Positions 7,087-14,496 of a stretch of 64,000 bases of DNA are shown in pieces. Under the pieces are notes generated by a model, which was not told the origin of the DNA, did not search any database, and saw only the letters and a program-made list of their open reading frames with translations. The position numbers and the translations under genes are program-made. The DNA comes from JANQOZ01 sp045106555 (GTDB lineage Bacteria > Pseudomonadota > Gammaproteobacteria > Xanthomonadales > SZUA-38), in contig JBGCET010000028.1 of NCBI GenBank assembly GCA_045106555.1, forward strand, positions 1 to 64,000, read 5' to 3'. Every line of letters begins with the position of its first letter. Positions within the stretch are counted from its first letter, which is position 1.

Positions 7087-8307
7087 ATGGAACGTTCACA
7101 ATTTTTTTCCGCAATGTGCATGGCTCTTGCGCTTTGCACATCCCCTCTAGCATTGGCAAAACCCGGTGCAAAAGATAGCGCAGACAGCGGGAGTGTTTCT
7201 TTGACTGCACGCTATCGTTTTGAAAGCGTTGACGACGACAACCTTGCCCGCAATGGCGAAGCTAGCACTATAAGAACACGCCTGGCACTGCGCTCTCCAA
7301 GCGTCGGCCGCTTCTCGGCCTATCTCGAGCTTGATGATGTGCGGACGGTGGGCCCAGATGATTACAACAGCACTCGCAACGGGCTTACCCAGTTTCCAGT
7401 TATTGCAGACCCTGAAGGCTTTGGGGTGAACCAGTTGTTTGTTCAGTACCGTTCCGATCAAGGGAACTCAGCGACCCTCGGACGCCAGCGCATTAATTTG
7501 GACAACCAACGGTTCATCGGCAGCGTGGCCTGGCGTCAAAACGAACAGACTTTTGATGCTTTAACTATTGACTATAAGCCAACTGACTGGGTTTCGGTTT
7601 ACTACGGCTACCTGGACCAAGTCAATCGTATTTTTGGTCCCGACAACGGTCGGCCGGCGAAGAGTTTTGACAGTGACTCTCACATACTCAATGTCGCTTT
7701 TTCAGATCTACCCGTAGGTAAAGTATCGGCCTACGGCTATTGGCTTGATTTTGACAATGCCGCTGCGCTTTCTAGCGAAACGCTTGGAGTGCGCCTCACA
7801 GGAAAACAGCAGCTTAGCGATAGTTTGCGTATTGACTATCAGGCGGAATGGGCACATCAGAGTGACTATGGCGACAACCCAACAAACTATTCGGCAAACT
7901 ACGGCCTGCTGGAACTTGCCGCTCAATACAATAAAATTCGTGCCTCCGCAGGTGTGGAAATTCTCGGCGCGGACTCAGACGCTGGGGTTTCGTTCCAGAC
8001 GCCGTTGGCCACCTTGCACAAATTTCAGGGCTGGGCTGATCGGTTTCTTAACACCCCTGGCAACGGTATAGAAGACACGTATTTTTCTGTCGGTACTACC
8101 GTCGCTGGCTTCGCAGTATCGGCGATCTACCACGACTATCAATCTGAGTCGGGCAACCAAAGCTTTGGCACAGAACTCGGCTTAATCGTGCGCAAAGGGT
8201 TCGGATCTTATGGCAACCTGCTCGTCAAATACTCTAACTACAACGAGGACGGTTTTTCCGCGGATGTTGAAAAGCTTTGGGCCCAGTACTCCCTCACCAT
8301 AAAGTAA
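7087..8307 (+). CDS. Outer-membrane porin, alginate-export-like beta barrel
   Basis: A 406-residue secreted protein. It has a signal peptide (cleavage near ALA-KP, residue 24), then alternating beta-strand sequence rich in aromatic and polar residues, and ends in a hydrophobic strand (WAQYSLTIK) typical of barrels. The segment LGRQRINLDNQRFIGSVAW followed by R-x-NEQTFDAL is the pattern I associate with the Alginate_exp porin-like family. It lies 22 bp after the PilZ gene and is probably the last gene of the sensor operon, so the operon may control what crosses the outer membrane as well as movement or adhesion. Substrate unknown. Confidence 0.8.
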   Translation: MERSQFFSAMCMALALCTSPLALAKPGAKDSADSGSVSLTARYRFESVDDDNLARNGEASTIRTRLALRSPSVGRFSAYLELDDVRTVGPDDYNSTRNGLTQFPVIADPEGFGVNQLFVQYRSDQGNSATLGRQRINLDNQRFIGSVAWRQNEQTFDALTIDYKPTDWVSVYYGYLDQVNRIFGPDNGRPAKSFDSDSHILNVAFSDLPVGKVSAYGYWLDFDNAAALSSETLGVRLTGKQQLSDSLRIDYQAEWAHQSDYGDNPTNYSANYGLLELAAQYNKIRASAGVEILGADSDAGVSFQTPLATLHKFQGWADRFLNTPGNGIEDTYFSVGTTVAGFAVSAIYHDYQSESGNQSFGTELGLIVRKGFGSYGNLLVKYSNYNEDGFSADVEKLWAQYSLTIK

Positions 8308-8333
8308 GCCCACACTAGACGTTGAAAACCCGA

Positions 8334-8422
8334 GGGTCAGGTCTTTTTGCGGCCAATTTAGTCGATCGGCAGCAAATAAAGACCTGATCTTCGGGGAAAA
8401 AGGGAAAAAGGGGTCAGGTCTT
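8334..8422. repeat. Cluster of GGGTCAGGTCTT repeats with inverted copy
   Basis: gggtcaggtcttttt (8334-8348) is answered by the inverted copy aaagacctga (8378-8387), and a third, direct copy, aaaaaggggtcaggtctt, lies at 8405-8422. The first two can fold into a hairpin just after the porin stop, which may act as an mRNA end. The sequence resembles small palindromic intergenic repeats (REP-like) and is related to the CTGACCCC repeats nearby. Confidence 0.55.
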
Positions 8423-8535
8423 GCAGTGCAATACAAGAGCATTCAGTCCAACAGCGGGGCCCGGTTAATTTTCATACTCCAGTCGATTCACCTAAAATGA
8501 GCGAGGTCTAATTTCCGCCTTGACAGAATCAAGAC

Positions 8536-8576
8536 CAGAAATCAAACCAGCCCCCATTTTAGACCGACCCCGTTTT
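8536..8576 (+). repeat. CTGACCCC-type repeat, copy 2 (left border of RNase J fragment)
   Basis: cagaaatcaaaccagccccc, then atttt, a 5-bp spacer and gaccccgtttt. The two-block layout is almost the same as in 13095-13136. It directly abuts the duplicated RNase J fragment at 8577. Confidence 0.6.
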
Positions 8577-8704
8577 CGGCGGCACCCATGGAATCAGCTG
8601 ATCGTTCTCCAAGCCCAAACGCCCGATAGGGGCTGCGCCACGACGAACCCCACGCACCGGCGCCAGCATAAAAAGATCGCCGTTGCGCCCAACAAACTGT
8701 TGGG
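8577..8704 (-). pseudogene. Duplicated 3' fragment of the RNase J-like gene
   Basis: These 128 bp are identical, base for base, to 11491-11618, the coding segment for the C-terminal 43 or so residues (FVGRNGDLFMLAPVRG to IPWVPP) of the RNase J-like gene. Offset between copies is 2,914 bp and both have the same orientation. The fragment has no usable start and is flanked by repeat motifs on both sides. Perfect identity implies a recent event or gene conversion. Confidence 0.9.
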
Positions 8705-8731
8705 TAATTTTGGGGTCAGAGTAAAAGGTTG
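8705..8731 (-). repeat. Inverted GACCCC motif (right border of RNase J fragment)
   Basis: taattttggggtcagagtaa reads on the minus strand as a TCTGACCCCAAAATTA block. It is an inverted partner of the left border GACCCCGTTTT at 8566-8576, so the RNase J fragment sits between opposed copies. Confidence 0.5.
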
Positions 8732-8844
8732 AGAAAGAAAAACCTGCGCCAGTGCAGATCACAGGAAATGGAGGTGTGGCACTAATCCAAAGCGTCTCCC
8801 GTATGTCGCGTAACACCCAGGTTTTTTGTATAAGGAGATCTCAA

Positions 8845-9417
8845 ATGAAGGTGACTGCCCTGATTGTTACTGTGCTTGTCTCTACTATTGCCTGTAAGGC
8901 CTCGGCTCAATCAATAGAGGATGCCCAGCAATTTTGGTCTGGCTGTCAGACTGCCGCAAAAAGCGGGAAACATCGCCCCTTTCTCGATTGCTTTGGGCCT
9001 GACGCTCAGGCACATCTATTTTTCATGGTATCCCTTTGGGTCAATGCTGCGGATAGTTCGGTGACCTTGCCAGCACACAAAAAAGCAGTTGCGCAATTCA
9101 ATCAGAAAATTTCAGAATTCCCCACTAAGCCGGCGCCGAGCCAACAGGTTAGTAGTGTCGATGAGCTGATCGCTATGCTACGAACAACCAATGGTGACGA
9201 GGTTATTCGCGAGAAACTCCTGCTGTCAATGGACTTACTTGGAGAACTAGCCGATCACGAATCAGCAAAGTCCTATCGCGGGTTCTTAAGAGGGATGGCT
9301 GAATCCGACTTCCAAAACTGGCGCCGAAAAGATGGAAGAGTGACCGCATCATCTGGCGGGGATGTTCTCACCTTTGTATGGATTGACGGACTATGGCGGA
9401 TACTTTTCATGGGCTAG
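8845..9417 (+). CDS. Secreted protein of unknown function
   Basis: A 190-residue protein with a signal peptide (MKVTALIVTVLVSTIACKASA, cleavage before QS). The start at 8845 follows a clear taaggagatct ribosome site. The mature part has two cysteines early on (SGCQ and LDCF), is mainly helical with polar surface and has no motif I recognise. It sits between the duplicated RNase J fragment and the FG-GAP gene, in a region that looks rearranged. It ends on a perfect hairpin. Confidence 0.7.
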   Translation: MKVTALIVTVLVSTIACKASAQSIEDAQQFWSGCQTAAKSGKHRPFLDCFGPDAQAHLFFMVSLWVNAADSSVTLPAHKKAVAQFNQKISEFPTKPAPSQQVSSVDELIAMLRTTNGDEVIREKLLLSMDLLGELADHESAKSYRGFLRGMAESDFQNWRRKDGRVTASSGGDVLTFVWIDGLWRILFMG

Positions 9418-9435
9418 GCTCGGTCTTGCCTAGCC
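9412..9435 (+). terminator. Terminator-like hairpin over the stop codon
   Basis: ggctaggc (9412-9419) and gcctagcc (9428-9435) form a perfect 8-bp stem with an 8-nt loop; the upstream arm contains the stop codon of the secreted protein gene. There is no following T run, so intrinsic termination is not certain. Confidence 0.45.
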
Positions 9436-9698
9436 AACTATTGCTTGATTGAAGTGCCTCGCGGTTTGTTTGGGGTGAGGCCACTGGGTAAGATTATCTG
9501 CTCAATATGGAGGCACTACGCCGCGACTCGGGCATGAAAAGCCGTGAGTCAATCGGCTTAAAGCGTTAATTTTTTTGGTCGGAGTGAGAGGGTTCATGAT
9601 ACGGCCTGAAAAATGCCGACACTGTTCACAGGATTACGGAATGCAACGAGTCACGGAAGCAGGTCGCCTTTGATCAAGCAGGAGCCCTGCAAGTAACG

Positions 9699-11291
9699 CT
9701 AGCCTTCGAATCCATCCAGAAATATCGATCCGGTCCCAAGAAAAATTTGCGCGCCTCCTCGGTCATCGTTAAGAAACGGCAAACCGATTAGAAGGTCATC
9801 GGAACCATCACCGTTAATATCTCCTACTGAGTCAAACGAATAACCCGATCCGCTGTATGGCTTTGGGGATCGAATTGAAAGACCGGTGTTTCCGTCCAAA
9901 TAGGCGGCAGGTAGTGTGCCGGAGAACGCCCGCGCTCTCCCATAAAGAACATAGGTGATACCTGCCCCGCTGTCTGCACGGTATGCGCTGAGGGCAACAT
10001 CATCATAACCGTCTGAATTCATATCGCCTGCCGGGCCCACAGCGTGCCCTAACCTACCCGCGGCCACTGCGCCTTCGATAGTGAATCCACCAGCAACATG
10101 GAGGTTTTCTGAGGAAACGATCGTCGGGAAATTCCCTGGTCGACCGTAAACAAGGCGTGCTGATCCTGCCCTGAACTTCTCTCCGATTCTTGCATCACGC
10201 TGACCAAGAATGATGTCGCTGTATCCATCTGCGTTAATGTCTCCTGCAGCGCCTGCACTTCGACCTGGAGGCCCAAGGACATCGAAACCGGTAATGACGA
10301 AACCGTTGTTACCGGCGATCGAGCTAAGGTCAAGGACTGGGTCTGAAGAGTCATTTCCGAACACTACGAAGACAGAACCTTCGTCAACCGTGGAAGGCTG
10401 ATCGAAGCCAGGGGAGCCAATAAGCAAATCATCAAACCCGTCACCATTGACGTCTCCCGCACCGGCGACAACGCTACCCGATGCATCGTTTGCAGATGCA
10501 CCAATAAGTGTTACGCCTGTTCCGGCCTCTATGGTTGAGGCGCCTAAGTGTGGTTCGAACGACTCAGCAGAGCCAAATATCAAATAGCTGGCGCCGGCGT
10601 TTTGTCGGCCCACAAAATCTGCTAACCCGGCACCCACGACAATATCGTCCAAGCCATCACCGTTAAAATCACCAACAACATCAACAGAAGAACCCATCCT
10701 GTCGGAATTGCTGGAACCATGGATCGCGAACCCGTTTACGCCATCCAGCGTCCGTAGGTCGACGCTCTTCACATCAGCACTGTTAGTTCCGAAAACCACG
10801 TATACGGTGCCGGCGTTTGCAAGTCCATTTGGATCTGCCCCGGTCGCGGCGATCATGATGTCCGCCAACCCATCACCGTTGATATCTCCTGCAGAACCCA
10901 CGGAAAGGCCTGCGTAATCGTGTTCATTTAGCCCTGGGATAGAAATGCCTTCTGACCCATTCAGGTCACCGAGGATTACCTCAGATGTTGAAACACCTGT
11001 CCGTCCAAATACGATGTAACTGATTCCTGCTCGAATGCGCTGACCAGGCGATGCACCAGGCGCACCGATGAGGACATCCGGTATTCCATCACCATTGAAG
11101 TCGCCAATTCCGCTCACCGCTCTGCCAGCCATCCCGTCGCTCTGAGACCCGAACAAAGTCCCTGGGTCGCTTTTCACATCGCACGACCCTTGCTGAGCTA
11201 TTGCAGGGCTCAACATTAATCCCACGGCAATTGACAGTGACAAGTAGGATGTCCGGGCCACAAATGGGGGTGGGCGTTGCAAGTGTGTCAA
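9699..11291 (-). CDS. Secreted FG-GAP (integrin-alpha-like) repeat protein
   Basis: A 530-residue secreted protein with a signal peptide ending near SPAIAQ and seven FG-GAP repeats, each with a calcium-binding-type loop such as GDFNGDGIPDVLIGAPGA, GDINGDGLADI and GDVNGDGFDDLLIGSP. Seven copies are the number needed for a complete beta-propeller of the integrin-alpha N-terminal type, so a cell-surface or extracellular binding role is likely. The last residues, SIFLDGFEG, contain a short F-x-D-G-F-E motif also seen in two other secreted proteins of this window. The annotated start is TTG at 11291 and is not well supported; a GTG at 11261 still keeps a signal peptide. Confidence 0.85.
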   Translation of the reverse strand: MTHLQRPPPFVARTSYLSLSIAVGLMLSPAIAQQGSCDVKSDPGTLFGSQSDGMAGRAVSGIGDFNGDGIPDVLIGAPGASPGQRIRAGISYIVFGRTGVSTSEVILGDLNGSEGISIPGLNEHDYAGLSVGSAGDINGDGLADIMIAATGADPNGLANAGTVYVVFGTNSADVKSVDLRTLDGVNGFAIHGSSNSDRMGSSVDVVGDFNGDGLDDIVVGAGLADFVGRQNAGASYLIFGSAESFEPHLGASTIEAGTGVTLIGASANDASGSVVAGAGDVNGDGFDDLLIGSPGFDQPSTVDEGSVFVVFGNDSSDPVLDLSSIAGNNGFVITGFDVLGPPGRSAGAAGDINADGYSDIILGQRDARIGEKFRAGSARLVYGRPGNFPTIVSSENLHVAGGFTIEGAVAAGRLGHAVGPAGDMNSDGYDDVALSAYRADSGAGITYVLYGRARAFSGTLPAAYLDGNTGLSIRSPKPYSGSGYSFDSVGDINGDGSDDLLIGLPFLNDDRGGAQIFLGTGSIFLDGFEG

Positions 11292-11402
11292 GACACGGAT
11301 CCAGAAGTTAGGTAAATCAGAGACGATGGATCCTCAGATTCCCCCTAAGAAAACCAAGGCTTGAAGCCTCGTTTCTAGCCAGATAGGAAACCTGACACCG
11401 TT

Positions 11403-11429
11403 TTGGGCTGCAACCCCTAGGCAGCCCAA
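11403..11429 (-). terminator. Hairpin between RNase J and FG-GAP genes
   Basis: ttgggctgc and gcagcccaa form a perfect 9-bp stem with a 9-nt loop. It lies just past the RNase J stop and before the FG-GAP start, so it may end the RNase J transcript. No T run follows on either strand. Confidence 0.45.
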
Positions 11430-11437
11430 CCACAGTT

Positions 11438-11477
11438 AAGAAAATTTAACCTGAACCCGTTTTTCCATGACCCCACG
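11438..11477 (+). repeat. CTGACCCC-type repeat, copy 3, overlapping the RNase J 3' end
   Basis: aagaaaatttaacctgaacc, then cgttttt, cat and gacccc. Same two-block layout and orientation as copies 2 and 4. The RNase J stop codon (11446-11448) lies inside it, so the last few residues of that protein come from repeat DNA. Confidence 0.6.
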
Positions 11478-12843
11478 TTAAACCCTGTTCCGGCGGCACC
11501 CATGGAATCAGCTGATCGTTCTCCAAGCCCAAACGCCCGATAGGGGCTGCGCCACGACGAACCCCACGCACCGGCGCCAGCATAAAAAGATCGCCGTTGC
11601 GCCCAACAAACTGTTGGGGAACACCCACCGACTTAGCCATTGCTGCGTTAGCATCCAAATGCCGCGGCTCCCCATGCACCGGGATGGCGACTGCCGGCTT
11701 GACCCAGCCATACATATCTTTCAGCTCAGACTGCGCAGGGTGTCCTGAGGCGTGGATGGGCGGCCCTAACCCGTCCTGTACAACGGTTACTCCCAGCGCG
11801 CGCATTCGAGTGATGAGTGTTTTTAATGCCTCTTCGTTGCCTGGTATTACTCGGGAGCTAAGCAGCAGTTTGTCGCCAACCTCAATGAGCATATTCGGGT
11901 GGGTTTCGTTGGCCAGCCGGGTCAGCGCCGAACGCGGTTCGCCCTGGCTGCCGGTTGCTATAGCCATCACCTCGTGGGGAGGCAAATAGCCAAGATGATG
12001 AGGATCAATGAACTTCAGGTCTTCGTCCCAAACGCCAGCTGCCCGAGCTGCTGCGTGATATCTGTGCAGCGAGCGGCCCAGCAGGGCGGCGCGGCGACCG
12101 GTTTCCTGGGCTATCCGGGCCAGCGTTGCCAGGCGAGCAATATTGCTGCCGAAACAGCCTACGATGATTCGCCCTTCCTCACCCTGGGCCTGCTCAAGCA
12201 GGCCTCGGTACAACGCCCCTTCACTTGTGGAGCGGCCGCGAACCGTGGCGTTAGTAGAGTCGCAGATCATGGCTTTGACTTTGAGATCCGACATTTTCTG
12301 GAACCGACTTGGGGAGAACGCAGGGCCAACGACTGGGTCCGTGTCCAGTTTCCAATCGCCGGTGTGAAAAACCGATCCTGCTTCAGTGTGGATTAGCAGA
12401 GCTTGGGACTCTGGGGTGGAATGGGTCAGGTTGAGCCAGTCCACGTTAAATACTTCCAATTCCAGCCGCCCACCGGGCCGGACAACATGTACGGGTACCA
12501 GATCCGATAAACCAGCGCGACGCAGCTGCTGGCCCAAAATCTCTGCCGTGAAGGGCGTGCAGTAAACCGGGCACTGAAGTCTTGGCCAGAGGTGCGCCAC
12601 AGCCCCGACGTGGTCCTGGTGCGCGTGAGTCACCACCAACCCGACCAGCCGGTCTCGACGTTTTTCAATAAACTCAGGGTCCGCCATCTGCACGTCTGGA
12701 CCGGTTTCGTCAGACCTTGAAAACGTGACTCCACAGTCCACCATCAGCCAGCGTCCGGCGTGGCCATATAGATTCATGTTCATACCGATTTCGCCGCAGC
12801 CGCCCAGCGGTAGAAACCAGAGATCATTGTGTTCGGGATTCAT
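11446..12843 (-). CDS. RNase J-like metallo-beta-lactamase-fold ribonuclease
   Basis: A 465-residue hydrolase of the RNase J / beta-CASP group. The N-terminus LPLGGCGEIGMNMNLY is the RNase J signature; metal ligands are in THAHQDHVG (H73, H75, D77, H78) and TGDWKLD (about 161-167), and IPVHGEPRHL lies near residue 395. These enzymes process and degrade RNA in the cytoplasm. It is shorter than Bacillus RNase J1 (about 555 residues) and lacks most of the C-terminal domain. The ATG at 12843 is chosen to start at MNPEHND; the open frame continues to 12930. The final 15 residues after WVPP run into a CTGACCCC repeat and are probably not ancestral. The last 43 conserved residues are duplicated at 8577-8704. 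Confidence 0.88.
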   Translation of the reverse strand: MNPEHNDLWFLPLGGCGEIGMNMNLYGHAGRWLMVDCGVTFSRSDETGPDVQMADPEFIEKRRDRLVGLVVTHAHQDHVGAVAHLWPRLQCPVYCTPFTAEILGQQLRRAGLSDLVPVHVVRPGGRLELEVFNVDWLNLTHSTPESQALLIHTEAGSVFHTGDWKLDTDPVVGPAFSPSRFQKMSDLKVKAMICDSTNATVRGRSTSEGALYRGLLEQAQGEEGRIIVGCFGSNIARLATLARIAQETGRRAALLGRSLHRYHAAARAAGVWDEDLKFIDPHHLGYLPPHEVMAIATGSQGEPRSALTRLANETHPNMLIEVGDKLLLSSRVIPGNEEALKTLITRMRALGVTVVQDGLGPPIHASGHPAQSELKDMYGWVKPAVAIPVHGEPRHLDANAAMAKSVGVPQQFVGRNGDLFMLAPVRGVRRGAAPIGRLGLENDQLIPWVPPEQGLTWGHGKTGSG

Positions 12844-13206
12844 AGAAGCGCCAATGAGAGCAGCGCAAACGGTAGCTGTCAAAACGTGGTCACGGAGTGA
12901 TGATCGACCGAACATCTCTCGACAATGCAACCTTGGCCGAGCACCAAGCTTTGGAGGACAACAGGCCGGCGTGACAACGTATCGACCAGGCTCTTCTCGT
13001 TAAGGCGTTGGGTTCAAGCCGGCCCAACAAATCCAATGCTCCACCGCTAAATAGGCAAGTTCGACTAAACCCGTCAAGCGGACACGTCATGGCTCAGAAA
13101 ACCCAACCTGCCCCCATTTTCATGACCCCGTTTTCAGAGGCGAGAAACAAAGCCCTTCTAATCACCCGAGGAAACCGTGCGATTAACGTCGTCAGCAAGA
13201 ATTGCG
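12844..13206. other. Intergenic stretch with degenerate repeat copy B
   Basis: No convincing gene. About 12941-13136 is a diverged copy of the element at 86-300. It contains a perfect 6-bp hairpin, gttggg (13007-13012) with cccaac (13023-13028), and ends in CTGACCCC-type repeat copy 4. The remaining 70 bp before the DUF2797 stop show nothing recognisable. Confidence 0.5.
13095..13136 (+). repeat. CTGACCCC-type repeat, copy 4
   Basis: cagaaaacccaacctgcccc, then cattttcat and gaccccgttttc. This is the most complete two-block copy and closely matches 8536-8576. Confidence 0.6.
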
Positions 13207-14010
13207 TTACGACAAGCTGACCAGATAGCCGTTGTGCTTGCGAACATTTAATACACGGTTGTCATCAAAAATCAGGTATTGCCCCTTGATGCCCGCCAAA
13301 ACGCCCTCGATTACCGATTGCTTATCGAAGCCAACGCTTTTCACTTTCTCTGGGTACTTTTCAACGGGGTATTCGATCGAGCAAACGGTGTTGTCCGGAT
13401 CGACGAATTGGCGCAGTTCGGAGTCGAGCTCGTTGACCAGCGATTGCTTTGCTTCAATGAGATCCGCGTCGAGCACCTGGTTTTTCAACATACGTTGCCA
13501 GTTGGTGCGGTCCGTTAGATGTTCTTTCATCGCTACCTCAACGACGCCGGCAGTGTAACGGTTTGGGACCCGCGCAAACACGATAGCGTCCGTTGCGCCC
13601 TGGTCGATCCAGCGCGTAGGCATCTGATTGGCGCGGGTGATCCCAACCTTGATGGCCGAACTTCTGGCCAAGTAAACGATCTGCTCGGTAAGACAATGTC
13701 GTTCCGCCCATTCCATGTCCCGTGCCTCTCCTTCGTGGGCTCGACACAGTTCCGGGCGAATGATGCACTCGCTGGCTTCTGGCGCATCTCGGAAGCACGG
13801 GTAGCAAAACCCTCCACCAAAGGACTTTTTGGTCTGGCGCGAGCACGCGATGCAGTTGATGATGCCATCGTAGTGCAGCTTGATCGGTCGGCCAATCCTG
13901 TCATTCATGTCAATAGTGGCACCACCCAGGACCATCGTGTATTTCACAATGCCCTCGAGTTGCGCCCCCATTTTTCTAATATTTCCCGTTGCCGGAACCA
14001 TTGAGCTCAT
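13207..14010 (-). CDS. DUF2797 family protein
   Basis: A 267-residue cytoplasmic protein of the DUF2797 type, function unknown. An N-terminal zinc-ribbon-like pair of cysteine motifs is visible (CIAC and CYPC). A central segment, VYLARSSAIKVGIT followed by R..DQGA, an NR, an E and DRTNW, has the layout of GIY-YIG-type nuclease cores (see findings). I start at the ATG at 14010 because caggatattccg precedes it; the frame is open to 14040. It is monocistronic and flanked on both sides by repeat-rich DNA. Confidence 0.78.
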   Translation of the reverse strand: MSSMVPATGNIRKMGAQLEGIVKYTMVLGGATIDMNDRIGRPIKLHYDGIINCIACSRQTKKSFGGGFCYPCFRDAPEASECIIRPELCRAHEGEARDMEWAERHCLTEQIVYLARSSAIKVGITRANQMPTRWIDQGATDAIVFARVPNRYTAGVVEVAMKEHLTDRTNWQRMLKNQVLDADLIEAKQSLVNELDSELRQFVDPDNTVCSIEYPVEKYPEKVKSVGFDKQSVIEGVLAGIKGQYLIFDDNRVLNVRKHNGYLVSLS

Positions 14011-14253
14011 CGGAATATCCTGAACATACGTGTATGACACCCTATTCTAGCTGAGTCCGAGAGTGCAGCTCGCGGTCTCCTCCAACACGCTGGGCATGCC
14101 CACTGCATTTTGCTACGAGCCAGGCAGGTTCCTGCCCACAAATCCGGATAGTCGTTTTGAGGGTGATTTCTTATCCCTGAGTTCATTTTTTGGATCAAAG
14201 ACGGGTTCCATAGTGGGCCGCCTAAACCCATTGAACCTGTCCCCATTGATCGA

Positions 14254-14283
14254 GATTGCTCGGGATTGCTCGGGATTGCTCGG
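14254..14283. repeat. 10-bp tandem repeat, three units
   Basis: gattgctcgg is repeated three times without change, directly after a CTGTCCCC-type motif. Possibly slipped-strand expansion. Confidence 0.8.
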
Positions 14284-14325
14284 GACCCTATCAGATGAAG
14301 TCGGTAGGAATTTCTGAGGTTAGCG

Positions 14326-14496
14326 TCAATTGCCCTTATATAAGCTACAAACTGCCGTTGGTGGCACAAGCCGACTCTGGCACTTGACTCTGACCCCAAT
14401 AATCGACACCAACATCGAAAGCGCCAGGCCCACGCCAGCGATCGCTAGACACCGCCTCAGTGATAGTTGATCAGTCGTATCGGTAGCCATCTTCAT
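14326..14496 (-). CDS. Small membrane protein or 5' remnant of a larger gene
   Basis: A 56-codon frame too short to be obvious. It begins ATG AAG ATG GCT behind gatgagg (two more in-frame ATG codons lie just upstream) and encodes one good transmembrane helix, CLAIAGVGLALSMLVSIIGV. The codons right after the helix coincide with GGGGTCAGAGTC, the inverted CTGACCCC motif, and the remaining 19 residues look random. I infer either a genuine small membrane protein or the start of a gene cut off by the repeat. Confidence 0.35.
   Translation of the reverse strand: MKMATDTTDQLSLRRCLAIAGVGLALSMLVSIIGVRVKCQSRLVPPTAVCSLYKGN

Noticed and set aside
12941..13136. Possible integron attC site (GTTGGGT ... 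GCCCAAC and TAAGGCG nearby)
   Set aside because: The inverted cores are only 10 bp apart, the usual L boxes and long hairpin are missing, and there is no integrase; better explained as a hairpin inside a repeat.
14007..14399. 130-codon minus-strand frame upstream of the DUF2797 gene
   Set aside because: Low-complexity composition unlike a protein, overlaps the tandem repeat and the CTGACCCC motif, and has no ribosome site.
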